From Siphonodentalium dalli (lineage: Eukaryota; Mollusca; Scaphopoda; Gadilida; Siphonodentaliidae): 64,000 nucleotides of DNA. The position numbers and the translations under genes were made by a program. The notes under the pieces are model-generated. The model worked only from the letters and a program-made list of their open reading frames with translations. It made no database searches and was not told the origin of the DNA. The stretch is from contig CP136065.1 of assembly GCA_032622095.1 (NCBI GenBank), positions 95,919,343 to 95,983,342 on the forward strand. The letters run 5' to 3'. Numbering within the stretch: the stretch's first letter is position 1; every line of letters begins with the position of its first letter. This document shows positions 1 through 10,990 of this stretch, one piece after another.

Positions 1-476
1 GTGAAATATTGAAATGCAAAGAAAAAATTGAGTGGCTCAGAAGTTCAGAAAAGGTTGAGTTCTGCACCCAAATTTTAACCAGATTTATGGCCCTTTATCG
101 ACTTAGAAAACTAAGTTTTTCTGCTATTATTTTGGTTTCCGGATGATAACTCGGTTTTTGTATTGTTTATTTGAAAAACCTGTTTTTTAGCGAGAGTATA
201 TAGTACATTTGTTCTCAATGATATTAAATTTGGTATGTTGGTTTATTACATATGATGTAGTAACTTCCAAATTATCTTCTGCTATTCAACTTGATTGGGA
301 TATGTAATCATAAATTGCACCTATGCCACGCATGTGCGATAAAAGACTAAATAAACACCTTCCGACACACATTACAGTTTGGAAAATGTCCGCTTTTTCA
401 TTTTCTCGACTGCCTCTCGTATATGGGCAAAGTATAATTATTGCGAGACATACATGTAAGAAATATAGAACCACAT
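1..476. other. No gene recognised
   Basis: AT-rich sequence with only short open frames that overlap on both strands; nothing resembles a known protein domain or RNA gene. Confidence 0.5.
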
Positions 477-610
477 TGAGTGTCTTTATTTTGGTAAATT
501 ATCACACTCGATGTGTTCGCCCTGCGATATCTCTTGTGTGGTAACCACACTTGAGATATCGCTGTGTGAACTCATCTCGTGCGATAATTTTACCAAAATA
601 AAGGCACTCA
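477..610. repeat. 134-bp hairpin (MITE-like inverted repeat)
   Basis: The left arm beginning TGAGTGTCTTTATTTTGG is matched by the reverse complement of the right arm ending CCAAAATAAAGGCACTCA. Pairing continues with a few mismatches to a centre near 543 (GTGTGG TAA CCACAC). This is a nearly complete self-complementary element, as in foldback MITEs. No certain target duplication could be assigned. The short open frame that runs through it is a by-product. Confidence 0.7.
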
Positions 611-2571
611 TGTAGTTCTATCTATTTAATTACACAAAATACACTTCAATTTCGAATTCAGGTTCCGTCCGCCAATTTCCCCGGAGTTATGTCCCTTAAT
701 GGCCGAAACCTACATAGCATATTTTGCATGCCTAGTGTAGCTCATTCAGTTGGGATTTTAGTGAAACGCTTTTCAAAACGATCGACCAACTGTCATATAA
801 AGTAAATATTGTAAATTTCAACTAACCTTAGCCATTTTCTTGGTTAAATCCTTATGTTCAGGTAGTTTGGGACATATTTCCGTTTTTTTTCTAAATAAAA
901 TAGAGCAAAAAAAAAATCAATATGTTGTACATGTATATTAAATATTAAAACCCCACAAGAACAAACTTAAAACAAAACAAACTAGTATTATTCGATAATT
1001 CGGTAAAAAATACTATGTGCTTATTTGAAGGTTTTTGTACATTTTTAGCGAAATGTTGTTATCGAAAATGTAAACAAACTTTCAGATAAGCACATAGGTC
1101 ATAGAACCTAATTTGGTGTTGATCCACCAAGAAACAACAGTGTCCATTAGACACAACGCCGCAAACGGACACATAAACAAACCTATATATGTTCACATTT
1201 ATATAGTCGATTAGTTGGAATAATTTGTCCATGAAATGTTAAAATAAAGCAAATCAAAATCCGAGGTGATAGGAAATCGAACGACATCTACCACATCAGC
1301 AAAAGTTGAGAAACAACTTCCGGTTAAACTATAATGTACCTACTTCGTACTCAAACCTGGTCGACGGTATCGCCAAAAATGCCAACCTATTTCGTACATA
1401 CACCGGAAGTAGAGGATCTGAATCAGTCACGGAAAGGTAGGCCACCAGTTGTTGAATTTAGCATTTTTTTGTTAATTAATTAATATCTGGCGATGGAGAC
1501 ATATCCCATATGGGTTCCTCGACTCAAACGTAATTTTTTGGGGTACTTTAAGCATATCAATAATAATCTGGAGCATTTCTAACATTGTCAGCACCTTTAA
1601 CATTGTGTCAATATTGAATTATGATGTCTGAAATAAAATACAGTATATGCCTACTTCTGGAAAGAATATGGATAACATTCTAGCTTTTCTATAATATATT
1701 GTCATGACCTTATGAAATAATTCTTACATTAGGAACATGAGCTCTGTCAGAAGCGATGCATATTCTTCTTCCCATTTCAGTTCACCTGTAATATAAAAAT
1801 GTACTGGTGTTTAAAGGTATACAACTTTGTATTAATACTATATGCTGTCATACACTTGCATTCATTCAACAGAAGTACAATAATGAAAACATTAATGAAA
1901 TTTAGTTGGATGCGAATTATAAATTGATATATCCCCAGAGCGAGCAGTTTCCATGTCCAATCACACTGATATGACATAGTCCAAGAATATAGGGTCACAG
2001 GAAACTCGGACTATGCTATAACGTAAACGATGTTGTGATGTCACGCTCACTGATTGTCTATAGATGGCTGTAGAGTGCAGACTCTGCCCATATCTTTATG
2101 TAGACTGGAGAAACATTTTAAGTACATGTACCTCAGCTATTGCATGTCAACTGGACATTGTTAAATTTTGATGTACTCGATAATGTTTTTGAGAGGAGAG
2201 GACTAATTCGTAAAAAGTAAAAAACACTGTATTTCATTAATATATATATATATATTTATTATACGCTAGCCTGTGAAATACCGGGAAATATCGGTGAAAT
2301 ACTTAGGGTATTTTAATCTGTCAGCGTAGAGTTAAATCTCGTTCCGATATTCATTCTATATCGATGGAAGTCACTAGTGACTTTCGTCGGTATTGCTTTA
2401 GCCAATCGCTGTCGTTTAATTTGTTGTCACGCCTCTTAACACGCGTCCACGCCACGCCGCTTTACGCGGGGATTGGTTCATGGAGGCAGAATTGATCTAA
2501 GAGCTCGAAATATTATGCAGAGGTTTAGGACGGGTACCATGAATTAACTCATTGGAAAACAAAGAATGCGT
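611..2571. other. No gene recognised; AT-rich intergenic
   Basis: No convincing coding region. Small items are an AT dinucleotide run near 2240-2260 and a 16-bp perfect palindrome AAGTCACTAGTGACTT near 2366. The stretch 2400-2520 is more GC-rich, but no open frame is supported there. Confidence 0.5.
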
Positions 2572-3153
2572 TATCTCGGAAACGGGTGGAGCTATCGACT
2601 TGAAATTTGCTATGTGAATGTATCTTGCCCTGGATAAAAATTTTACCGGTTAGCCGAGCCCGTGCGACGCCAGCTTCGCGCATGCGCAGACGAGATCTCG
2701 GAAACGGGTTGAGCTATCGACTTGAAATTTGGCATGTAAATGTATCTTGACCCGTGTACGAATTTTATCGGATCGCCGAGCCCGTGCGACGCCCGTGCAG
2801 CGCATGCGCAGACGAGATCTCGGAAACGGGTGGAGCTATCGACTTGAAATTTGCTATGTGAATGTATCTTGCGCCGGGTACAAATTTTATCGGGTCGTCG
2901 AGCCCGTGCGACGCCCGTGCAGCGCATGCGCAGACGAGATCTCGGAAACGGGTGGAGCTATCGACTTGAAATTTGGCATGTGAATGTATCTTGCGCCGGG
3001 TACAAATTTTCATGCGCAGACCAGATCTCGGAAACTGGTGGAGCTACCGAGTACAAATTTTTCTTATTGAAACGCGTGGAGCTAAAAATTTAAAATATAT
3101 ATTTAAAAATGTCATGTTTCGGACAAGCCGCCGGTGGCGGGCTAACCTGCTAG
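2572..3153 (+). mobile_element. Helitron-like 3' part with 122-bp tandem repeats
   Basis: Four to five head-to-tail units begin ATCTCGGAAACGGG near 2574, 2696, 2818, 2940 and 3026; the first four are spaced about 122 bp and the last is shortened. The array is followed by a GC-rich hairpin (AGCC...GGGCT, 3125-3142), a short spacer, and CTAG followed by T (3150-3154). A hairpin plus CTRR just before T is the classic Helitron 3' end. A 5' TC end was not located. Units carry GCGCATGCGCA. The open frames through the array on both strands are repeat artefacts. Confidence 0.65.
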
Positions 3154-3525
3154 TACTATATATTTGAGCAGATCTGTCTGTTTATTTGTTTGTATTGTAT
3201 AAATCGATGGCCATGAAAACTACTGAACCAAACTTGGAACATAATATCATGTTGTCCCGAGGAAGGTTTCTGTGAAATTTTGTTCGAATCCGACATCGTG
3301 TTTTCAAGTTATGACGTCACAAAGTTTAATAGATAACAAAGAACAAATTTAGACGTATAGTGAACGTATATCGGGCCAAACCACAACTGGGTAGATAAAA
3401 ATTGTTATCGGGTACACAGATATCAACATGCCCGGGTGTCAACTTGCCTCCGGGTCAAATAGCTCAAGGTTAAACTCGCCCAAAGATTTTGGGACCAGCC
3501 GTCGGCTGACGGGTTTCCCTGCTAG
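3154..3525 (+). mobile_element. Second Helitron-like segment ending in hairpin + CTAG
   Basis: It starts directly after the preceding CTAG with TACTATATATTTGAGCAG and a TCTGTCTGTTTATTTG stretch, which resembles the 5' region of the Helitron at 6151. It ends with CCGTC GGCT GACGG, a short spacer and CTAG at 3522-3525, followed by T. Two termini 372 bp apart suggest either a tandem or read-through Helitron, or a nested insertion. Confidence 0.5.
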
Positions 3526-3539
3526 TGATATATACTTGC

Positions 3540-3642
3540 CTTGGTTGTCTACAACATCGATCATCTTTATGAAAGCGGATGCACAAGGATGATTATTGAG
3601 TCTAAGGTGTGTCGCTATCCTTAGCTCTTCATAATGGTCTTC
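3540..3642 (-). CDS. Putative small internal exon (unknown product)
   Basis: On the minus strand a polypyrimidine-poor but canonical acceptor (TTATTTCAG) precedes 103 bp of open sequence encoding a peptide that begins EDHYEELRIATHLRLNNH and ends near FIKMIDVVDNQ. It is followed by AAG|GCAAGT, which is the strong consensus of rare GC-AG introns. The composition looks protein-like rather than repeat-like, but no domain is recognised and no partner exons were found. The Helitron end at 3525 lies 14 bp beyond the exon end, inside the inferred intron. Evidence is limited to splice-site-like signals and an open frame, so this could be chance. Confidence 0.3.
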
Positions 3643-3921
3643 CTGAAATAAGTTAATATATAACATGTGGAGATATGTATATTATTTCTCTTCTATTAAG
3701 CATAAATATAAGCTGTTGGTAGGCTGAATTGTCACGATTTATATGGATTTTCAGAATCGATTAATCAGTGGCTTTAATATAGGCAGAATCTGCCCGAAAA
3801 TACCAGTGTTGCAGTGGTGAAGTGAGACAAAAGAGGATCGATAACCTTGTTTGCAGTTTGACTCGATTCTCGTTTGAAAAACACTTGTTTTGGGGATTAT
3901 TTTAATATATCAAAATGCAGC
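3643..3921. other. No gene recognised
   Basis: AT-rich intergenic or intronic sequence without supported features. Confidence 0.4.
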
Positions 3922-3925
3922 TTAA

Positions 3926-4217
3926 CTCTTTAACACCTAGTGACGGATTATGACGGGTCTTCTGTATACCTATAACATTTTAGCATCGAACCCATATGAG
4001 GAACATAGAACACCTATAGGTATATGTTAAAACATCCCTTGATGACATGTTTCCAGACTTTTGGACTTCTCTGATTATGTTGTTGCTCTGGTTACAATAA
4101 TTTGAGTAAATATAACAATGTTTCCCTCCAATAAACCCATTACATCATCAGTGAGCAGGGAGACGTCATAATCCGTCATCAGGTGTCGAACAGGGAAAGG
4201 TATTAAGTGTTAAAGAG
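3926..4217. mobile_element. TTAA-flanked MITE (292 bp, piggyBac/Kolobok-type target)
   Basis: TTAA is present on both sides (3922-3925 and 4218-4221). The termini are inverted repeats (CTCTTTAACAC...GTGTTAAAGAG). A second inverted pair lies just inside (GACGGATTATGACG near 3942 and CGTCATAATCCGTC near 4169). The TTAA target duplication is diagnostic of the piggyBac or Kolobok superfamilies. There is no coding capacity, so it is non-autonomous. Confidence 0.7.
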
Positions 4218-4337
4218 TTAAGTTCGACTTTCAGTTTAATCCGATAATTTTTGTGAGAGTTTAGTCCTTTTTCGGATATGGCAGCCATGCACTTTTGGTT
4301 GTTGCAGACTTGCGGTACTCAGTATAATTGGGTTTAT

Positions 4338-4465
4338 TTAAGAAATGAATGTTTGTTTTGTGAATATTAAAGATGTATGAACGCGTCTTGGGTCGTAACA
4401 GAATTTTCGGCCCAAAACGCGTTCATACATCTTTAATATTCACAAAACAAAAGTTCATTTCTTAT
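4338..4465. repeat. 128-bp hairpin (MITE-like)
   Basis: TAAGAAATGAATGTTTG...ATGTATGAACGCGT pairs with ACGCGTTCATACAT...GTTCATTTCTTA, and the arms are almost fully complementary around a short loop near 4405. The ends resemble those of the hairpin at 39301-39460. Confidence 0.7.
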
Positions 4466-6150
4466 ATTTACGCCACACAGTTACTTAGAACATGGTATTA
4501 TGTCAATAATAATATAGCATATATTAATCGTAAACATTGACGTTGACCAAGTCAGCCCAGTACAGGACAATCAAGAATTGGACATCGTATAGCCTACATG
4601 TACTTTTAAAAATCCCAATTCAAACAAGAGAAATTAACACACATTATTTGCTTGCCATGACCTTGTAACTTTCATTAGCTGTGATGAAATTAAGTGCTGT
4701 CATATATTTGTCGATTTCATAATCGTGGATATGAGGCGAATGAATATACATGCTGTGTGTCCATTTCATGCAGGTGCACTGCCTGAAACAAGCAGACGTC
4801 TTTTTATCCTGCACGGAAAACCTATTCGGAAATACGGATAATGGTCAATAAAATTGATTATAGCTTAGTGATTTAATTGGAAACTGGAGTGTAAAATCGT
4901 CCACACTCCTTGATGTGCTTTCTGTTAAAATCTGCCGTTCATTTCTCACTCAATAAGGAACATTATTGGATACACCCTGACTTGATCGGTAAGAATTTAT
5001 TTGTTGACAAATATTTCAGTATTTATCGACGATTCACACAACCGAAGCTATTTAATGATACATATGAGTGCAATCTAGGATATGTACATTATTTTATATC
5101 GGAGTTTTATAATAACTGTTATTTGTGTACAATATGTCCGCGAAAATTGTATTTAAAATGTTAAATACGCCCAATTATCAGTCGACTCCACGCGTATGTT
5201 GACATTTCTGGAGGCAAACCGTGTTACACTTCGGTCCGCGTTCATGCAAAAATGAATCGCGGTTTGGAAGTATGAAGCGCGGTTCGGTATGGCAAATTAA
5301 CACAGGATAGACACATTCATAGCGGAAGTTGCAGTGGAGGTGTAAATAAAAAAAACATTTAAAATGTTTTTTTTTTTAAAACACCAAAAGTAATTTGACT
5401 GCGACAACCCGAGCACCGTCAGGTTCTTGGAAATAATAACATAATTCAGGGAACCTACTAAAACACATTCATGTTTTCTTTTTTAGCTGACATCTCTTGG
5501 TATCTGTCGTCCGTCTGTCCATCGTCTTTCGTCAACAATTGATACTGTACAGTTGACTTCTCAGAAACCCTTGGCACAGTGTTCCTGACATACCAATCGA
5601 GTATACAACCAGCTCACCATCAGCTGGATGGACATGGTCAAGATTCGAGGCTATTATTATCCTATATATTGGTTGTGGTGTGGGACTCTTGCCCAAGGAG
5701 CAAGATATTTGAGCCATAGACACGAGGCTTGCAGTGTGTGTCTGGCTCATATATATCATGTGGAACATTGCAAAAAGTATACACCGAAGCGGGATAAAAT
5801 GGCATGCAGTATATCTAGATTAATAAATATCTTGTTTGTTTCGATCGCATGTTTTGTGAAACTGACAAGACAAAACTCATTCTAATGATATACATTATGA
5901 CAGATCGTATTGTGTGACCTTTATTATGCAACATTTAATTTGTTACTATCAGGATCCAAATAAAAGTGAAGACCCGAATAATAGTGCAGGGGGAAAATTC
6001 TAATACAGAGAAAAAGATTTTGTCCCGTTTTGTGGCTGCAAATTTCCGTAATTAAGCGGGAAGGCAATGTCCCATTTTTCACGAATCACCATTAAAAACA
6101 CCATAAAAACTCGTACTGAATTATGATAATATTCAGTACGATTCGGACTA
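4466..6150. other. No gene recognised
   Basis: No supported coding region. The part near 5480-5600 (AGCTGAC..., CGTCCGTCTGTCC, GTCAACAATTG) looks like a fragment of a dispersed repeat common in marine invertebrate genomes. Short frames near 5532-5885 run on both strands and have no recognisable domain. A CG-rich imperfect inverted segment lies at 5220-5300. Confidence 0.4.
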
Positions 6151-6445
6151 TCTCATATATATTTTGAAGACCTCTGTCTGTATGTATGTATGTTTGTCTG
6201 TCTGTCTGTCATTAATACAAATCTACGATTCTCGACCGATCGGGACGAAACTTGGTACGTGAGTGTAGTTTGACCAGGCGGTCGTCGTTGTCGTATTGGC
6301 GAGCCCGTGCGACGTCCGTGCAGCGCATGCGCAGACGAGATCTCGGAAACGGGTAGAGCTATCGACTTGAAATTTGGTTTTTGAATAGCCCGGACTTGAA
6401 ATTTGGTTTTTGAATAGCCCGGACAACGTCGGGCTCATCGGCTAG
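6151..6445 (+). mobile_element. Non-autonomous Helitron (295 bp), both ends visible
   Basis: The 5' end is TCTCATATATATTTTG after A (6150). The 3' end is hairpin AGCCCG...CGGGCT (6415-6434), then six bases, then CTAG (6442-6445) followed by T. Insertion between A and T, a TC start, and a hairpin plus CTAG end are the defining Helitron features. It holds a GTCTGTCTGTCTGTC run, one 122-bp-type repeat unit (6300-6365) including GCGCATGCGCA, and a 29-bp tandem dimer (6366-6423). It is unable to code for a Rep/helicase. Confidence 0.8.
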
Positions 6446-6482
6446 TATAATATATATAATTATAATTATTAATATAAGGTAC

Positions 6483-6992
6483 CTTCCAAATTTGTGGCTT
6501 GTGCCATAGAACATGTTGGTGCAACCTGACACAACACTGAATACAAAACAGAAAGCCCGGGTCACAGTCGTTGCACATTGCAGCATTGTCTGTCTCGATG
6601 GGCTGCATGCATTCACAGCAATCACCATTTAGGCCTTGAGAACTTGGGGCCATTGAACAAATAAAACTATGTGCAATTGCCTCACGCTGAGAGCTCCAGC
6701 CCTCCACCTCATGCTCCTTTCTCTCTTGGTACGTGATGGGACCGGGCAAGTCGATAGGATTAGGAATAACATGATGATCAGTTTCAGAACACCCATCATG
6801 ATCATTGGCATCAACTTGATTTTGATCCAGAGAGGGAGGCAGAGGCCTACTGGTACTACTAGTACTACTACTTGATTCACATTCCTCTAATTTTCGTTTT
6901 TTAATATATTTTAAGGCACTTTTTAAGGTGACATTATTTGTTATTGATTTTCCAGATGATGATATAGTTCTTGATTTAAAAAGAATATCCAT
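6483..6992 (-). CDS. First coding exon with KDZ-transposase-associated-type cysteine cluster
   Basis: The 170-codon open exon begins with Met at 6992 (MDILFKSRTISSS...). It has a Ser-rich acidic stretch about 40 residues in and ends at IWK on a good donor, AAG|GTACCTT. Near its end are a Cys-Cys-x-x-Cys, then CNDC, then CIQCC, then HxxxxxH and Trp. This is the spacing of the small zinc-binding 'CxC' clusters that precede KDZ (Kyakuja-Dileera-Zisupton) transposase domains. Identification rests on that pattern and is tentative. The open frame extends upstream to 7208, but that part is hydrophobic and repeat-poor, so the internal Met was chosen. Downstream exons were not found. The Helitron at 6151-6445 would sit in the first intron. 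It could be a domesticated transposase-like gene or an isolated transposon remnant. Confidence 0.45.
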
Positions 6993-9707
6993 GCTTGAAA
7001 CGGATGTTGTAAAAACTACATGGGCCACGTACACTACTGTCACTAGGCCTACATTGAATGATTGTTTTTGCCAATGTACCCAATTCATGTCATTCCTTTG
7101 TTTAATACATATCACCATATTTGTTTTATTCTGGCTTAAGGAATTGCATGTGAATATAATATGTGTAACCCAGTAATATGTTATACTCGTTTTACATGTC
7201 AAAGACAAGAGTTTATCAACAGTTATTTATACAAATACTGAATGAGATTATTCCAGGTACGAAATTAAATTTGAGTACGAAAACCTTACTTCCATGACCA
7301 TTTACAAGCTGTGACTTGCATAGCCAGTTCCCTGTCGCAAATCAATATACACGGTGATTTTCGTTATTGTCACCATATGACTGGGAACTTGTCTAGACAT
7401 GTGTAGACATGCGTCAATCAAAACAATAATAATATATTAAAGTGACTACTTGTCTTTGTTTTTAATAAACCACATTAATGGGCTCTTCCAGGGAAACCAG
7501 ACAATATAACAACACAATATATTTAATAACAATATCTTGAGAGAGATATATACTATCGCATAGCAAAGGAAAACCATGACAAATTTGAACACCCCGATTT
7601 ACGTTCATGAAAATCTACTCCACCCGAGCTGTCTACACATAAAACGAGTGCATACAAATCAGTTTTAGGTCTAGTACAAACACGTTTATATCAATAGCAC
7701 TACTGTCTATATTATTGGAACTTCGCGCTTAAAATACATATACCCTATATGTACTTGAGAAAATGAAAACCTAATGTGACGATATACCGTATATACTACC
7801 CTCGTCCCATTTCGCTGTGGCGACATATGATTATGGATAGATAACTCTATTTCATTAACTAACCAATAAAGAGCGCACACTGATTAATAAGCACAAGTAT
7901 CTGTGTAGACAATGTTTGACAAGTGGAGTAGATGCACAGATCATTTTGATTTCTGGATTCCGCAATCATGCTGGTCCCAAAATACCCGATGTGGCGATAT
8001 GTTGTTCATTGTATCGCGAACAAGTGAAGAGATGCGCAACCGTCTCATTGCCATTCCGAAATAACGCACATGATAAGTTTTGAGTGCAATGCATGATGAC
8101 TATTTTTGTGTGACACCACAATTAGTTAGACCTATACAATAGTTTTGATCGCTTAAAGGAGTGTTTTGGGTGGTGGATGGGACAATCGATGATATATATC
8201 GTATAGGTAACCGTTACGTGTTATTTCATAAATTATAAAAGAGCGATTATGGATATGTGATTAGAACACATATATGCCTTCACTTTCCACCTTATAGTAC
8301 CGGTAACATGTTGGAAACACATAGGATATGCCTATATATGTCTATAGTATAATATTCAAGTTTAGATCGAGATTTATGCAGGCCTACACTAAGTTACACT
8401 AGCCTATATCAGAAGTTGTATAGGCCTAAATATATAGGCTACGACAGTTAATTATTAGGTAGGCATAATCCCAAACAATTAATCAATGGTCATGAAGTGT
8501 GGAAGTCGTCTTGAATTTCCAAAGATTTTAATCTGCAATTCTTTGCAAATCGAATGGTCATCCAATTATAACAATATTTTATAAACACAAACTGCTCAAT
8601 TTAAATGTTTCCTTTTTCTCGCCTCCCGTCGAACCAAAATGGCCGCCATGACAGTCGTCTATATCGATCCCCCCCAATAAGGCATATACTGTACATACAT
8701 GATGTAGACCTATGCGTATCATAAATTCATAGTATTTAAATAGTGCATTATTAAGGGACAAATATGCACTGCATGCTATATTAGGCATATGTAATTGGAT
8801 ATGTCCATAGTTATCACAAAATCTAGAATCTAGATAAAATGTGAAGAATTGGTACAGTACGATATCATATATATAGGTCCTATAGATATTTGAAAATATT
8901 GTCCTTTATTTTGGCCTGTATATTGCACAAAGGCCTATAGATACGCCCTATATATGGTTTAGCAGCACGATCAGACTATCCCTAAATACATAATATTTCG
9001 GCTACGTAAGAAATATGTTGTTTTTCCCCTAATCGACACAAGATGTCCGTTTCACTAGATCCTACACATACACACTATGGTCCACTATATTCCATATTTT
9101 ACATTAAAAAAACTCCGCTAGAGTACGTTCCCTTTGCTCAGCATCAAGGGTAGACTGAGCAAATCGAGACGGGATGCTGGTCCCGCGAAACTCTCCAGAC
9201 GGCATCGACATATCAAAACGCATGCGATTCTCGCCTATCGTATCTGTATTTGGACGAGATAGTAGGACAATAGCCTGCTGAAGCACTGGCAGATTGCCGT
9301 AACGACTACAAAGGAGCTCATTTATTAGTGATTAATTCTCAAGCTACAGCAAATTGGATCATGGGTATAATTGGAAGTAAGCACGATTCCTCAACAGCAG
9401 CATATTATCACCAGCATGTCCCATCAGGGACGTGGCTATATTTCCGTTGGGGTGTCAACCATGAAATAACCGAAAGTCCGAGATATTCCGTTTGCACCCC
9501 CTTGGATTGGACTTTTTTCATTCGGTACCAGAACCTCCCCAAAACATTTGACTTAATAATAGTAATGAACATAGGAACGTGACTGGCATCGCGCTACCGG
9601 ATTATAATTCAGTGGACACTAAATGCTATTGTAATCTGCAGTTGAGTGTAAAACAAGAACACCACAGTCAGAAATGGTAACGCCATCAATATAATATTAC
9701 TTTACTT
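6993..9707. other. No gene recognised
   Basis: Long AT-rich intergenic stretch, rich in TATAGGCCTA-like words at 8350-8460. A 61-codon minus frame at 9104-9286 has a protein-like composition but no recognisable domain or splice context, so it is not called. Confidence 0.45.
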
Positions 9708-9870
9708 TAAACATATTTTATTGGGAATTTTTCAATTTACAAAGGGATTGGGGTACAAGTTACAGACAGAAACTTACTGGAGACCCCTCTCCCGATACAA
9801 AGTTGAAATTACAGTATTTGTTTACAAGATGACAGAGTTTTTACAATTGTGGTTTAATACATAACTGAAA
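9708..9870 (-). mobile_element. 5'-truncated LINE 3' end fragment
   Basis: TTTAAACATATTTTATTG followed by GGGATTGGGGTACAAGTTACA and CCCCTCTCCCGATACAAAG parallels the 3' UTR of the CR1/L2-like LINE at 41855-41960 (TTTAAACATATTTTATTG, GGGATCGGGGCACAAGTTTTA, CCGCCCTCTCCC). It is the 3' terminus only, in minus orientation. Confidence 0.55.
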
Positions 9871-10437
9871 ATAAAAAGAATAAAAGTTATAATGGTAAGA
9901 GTGTGTCAATTGTCAACCGTCTCTCTGGATACATATGAAATGAGGACGGGCATACTATATACTGGTTTCATGAATGAATTACCTCAAAATTCCGTTAAAA
10001 CAACTAATCATTCAAATTATTACAACAACTACGACTTATCGCTGAAGGTTTCTCATTCACCACATCATGCAACCTGTCTCTAAATGCGGGCCAAATATTA
10101 TCTCATCGGACTAAAAACATTCCCCGATACTTCGCAATGCGACCTTTAGTCTACATTCCATCTGCGACATAATTCAGCAATTAACGCGGTCATAAAACTA
10201 ACATACTGTAACAATGAGACACCCGCGAAGATAGATCCGCGAGTACATCCTGCAAAATTCTAACCGGGACGCAAATAGCTAGTACGTTTTAATCACAATT
10301 CTCCGTTGCTCCTGACATCGCCAGATCTGCCTCGCAGTATATAAGGCGTAACAACCCCAACCTTCCCGAATTATCCCGTGTACTGTTAGCAGATTATGAC
10401 CTAAGAATGGCCGCAGCTAATGCACTCCTGATATCAA
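9871..10437. other. No gene recognised
   Basis: Unassigned sequence between a LINE fragment and the minisatellite; no supported gene. Confidence 0.4.
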
Positions 10438-10990
10438 CTTTGAAAATATGGTTTCATGAGGGTTCATTAAAATACACGCATAGTTCCATGAGGGTTAATA
10501 CAAATACATCCACACCCAGAGAGGGTTAATTAAAATATGGTCCGGTGAGGATAAATTAAAATATGGTCATATGAGGTTTAAATAAAATATGTTTCAATGA
10601 GAGTTATTAAAACATGGTCTCATGATGGTTATTTAAAATTGTTATTTAAAATATGGTCCCATAACTGATCAGCGTTAATTACAAATTTAAAATATCGCCC
10701 CATGGGGGGTTAAGAAAAACACGGACACATGGGGGTTAATTGAAATATGATCCCATGAATGTAAGTTGAAATAAGGTAACATGAGTGTTAATTTAAGTTA
10801 AAATACGGTTCCATTATGAGTGTTAATTAAAATTTAAATATGTTGCCATCAGTGTTGATTAAACTACCGCCCCGTGGGCGATAAATATAATATAGTCCCG
10901 TGAGGGTCAATTAAAATATGGTTCAATGAGGACTAACTGAAATATCCCCCCCCCCCCCCACGAGGATCAATTACAGCATGAACCCAGGAC
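10438..10990. repeat. Degenerate ~30-bp minisatellite
   Basis: Roughly 16 imperfect head-to-tail units of the type TTAATTAAAATATGGTCCCATGAGGG, with period around 28-34 bp and many substitutions and indels. The array contains an uninterrupted C run near 10948-10959. The divergence among units indicates an old array. Confidence 0.75.

Noticed and set aside
2643-3167. Several overlapping ORFs on both strands in the 122-bp array
   Set aside because: They arise from tandem repetition of a unit of about 122 bp with no stops; no domain.
9104-9286. Minus frame with protein-like peptide (QQAIVLLSRPNTDTIGENRM)
   Set aside because: No recognised domain, partner exon or convincing splice sites; could be chance or an old TE remnant.
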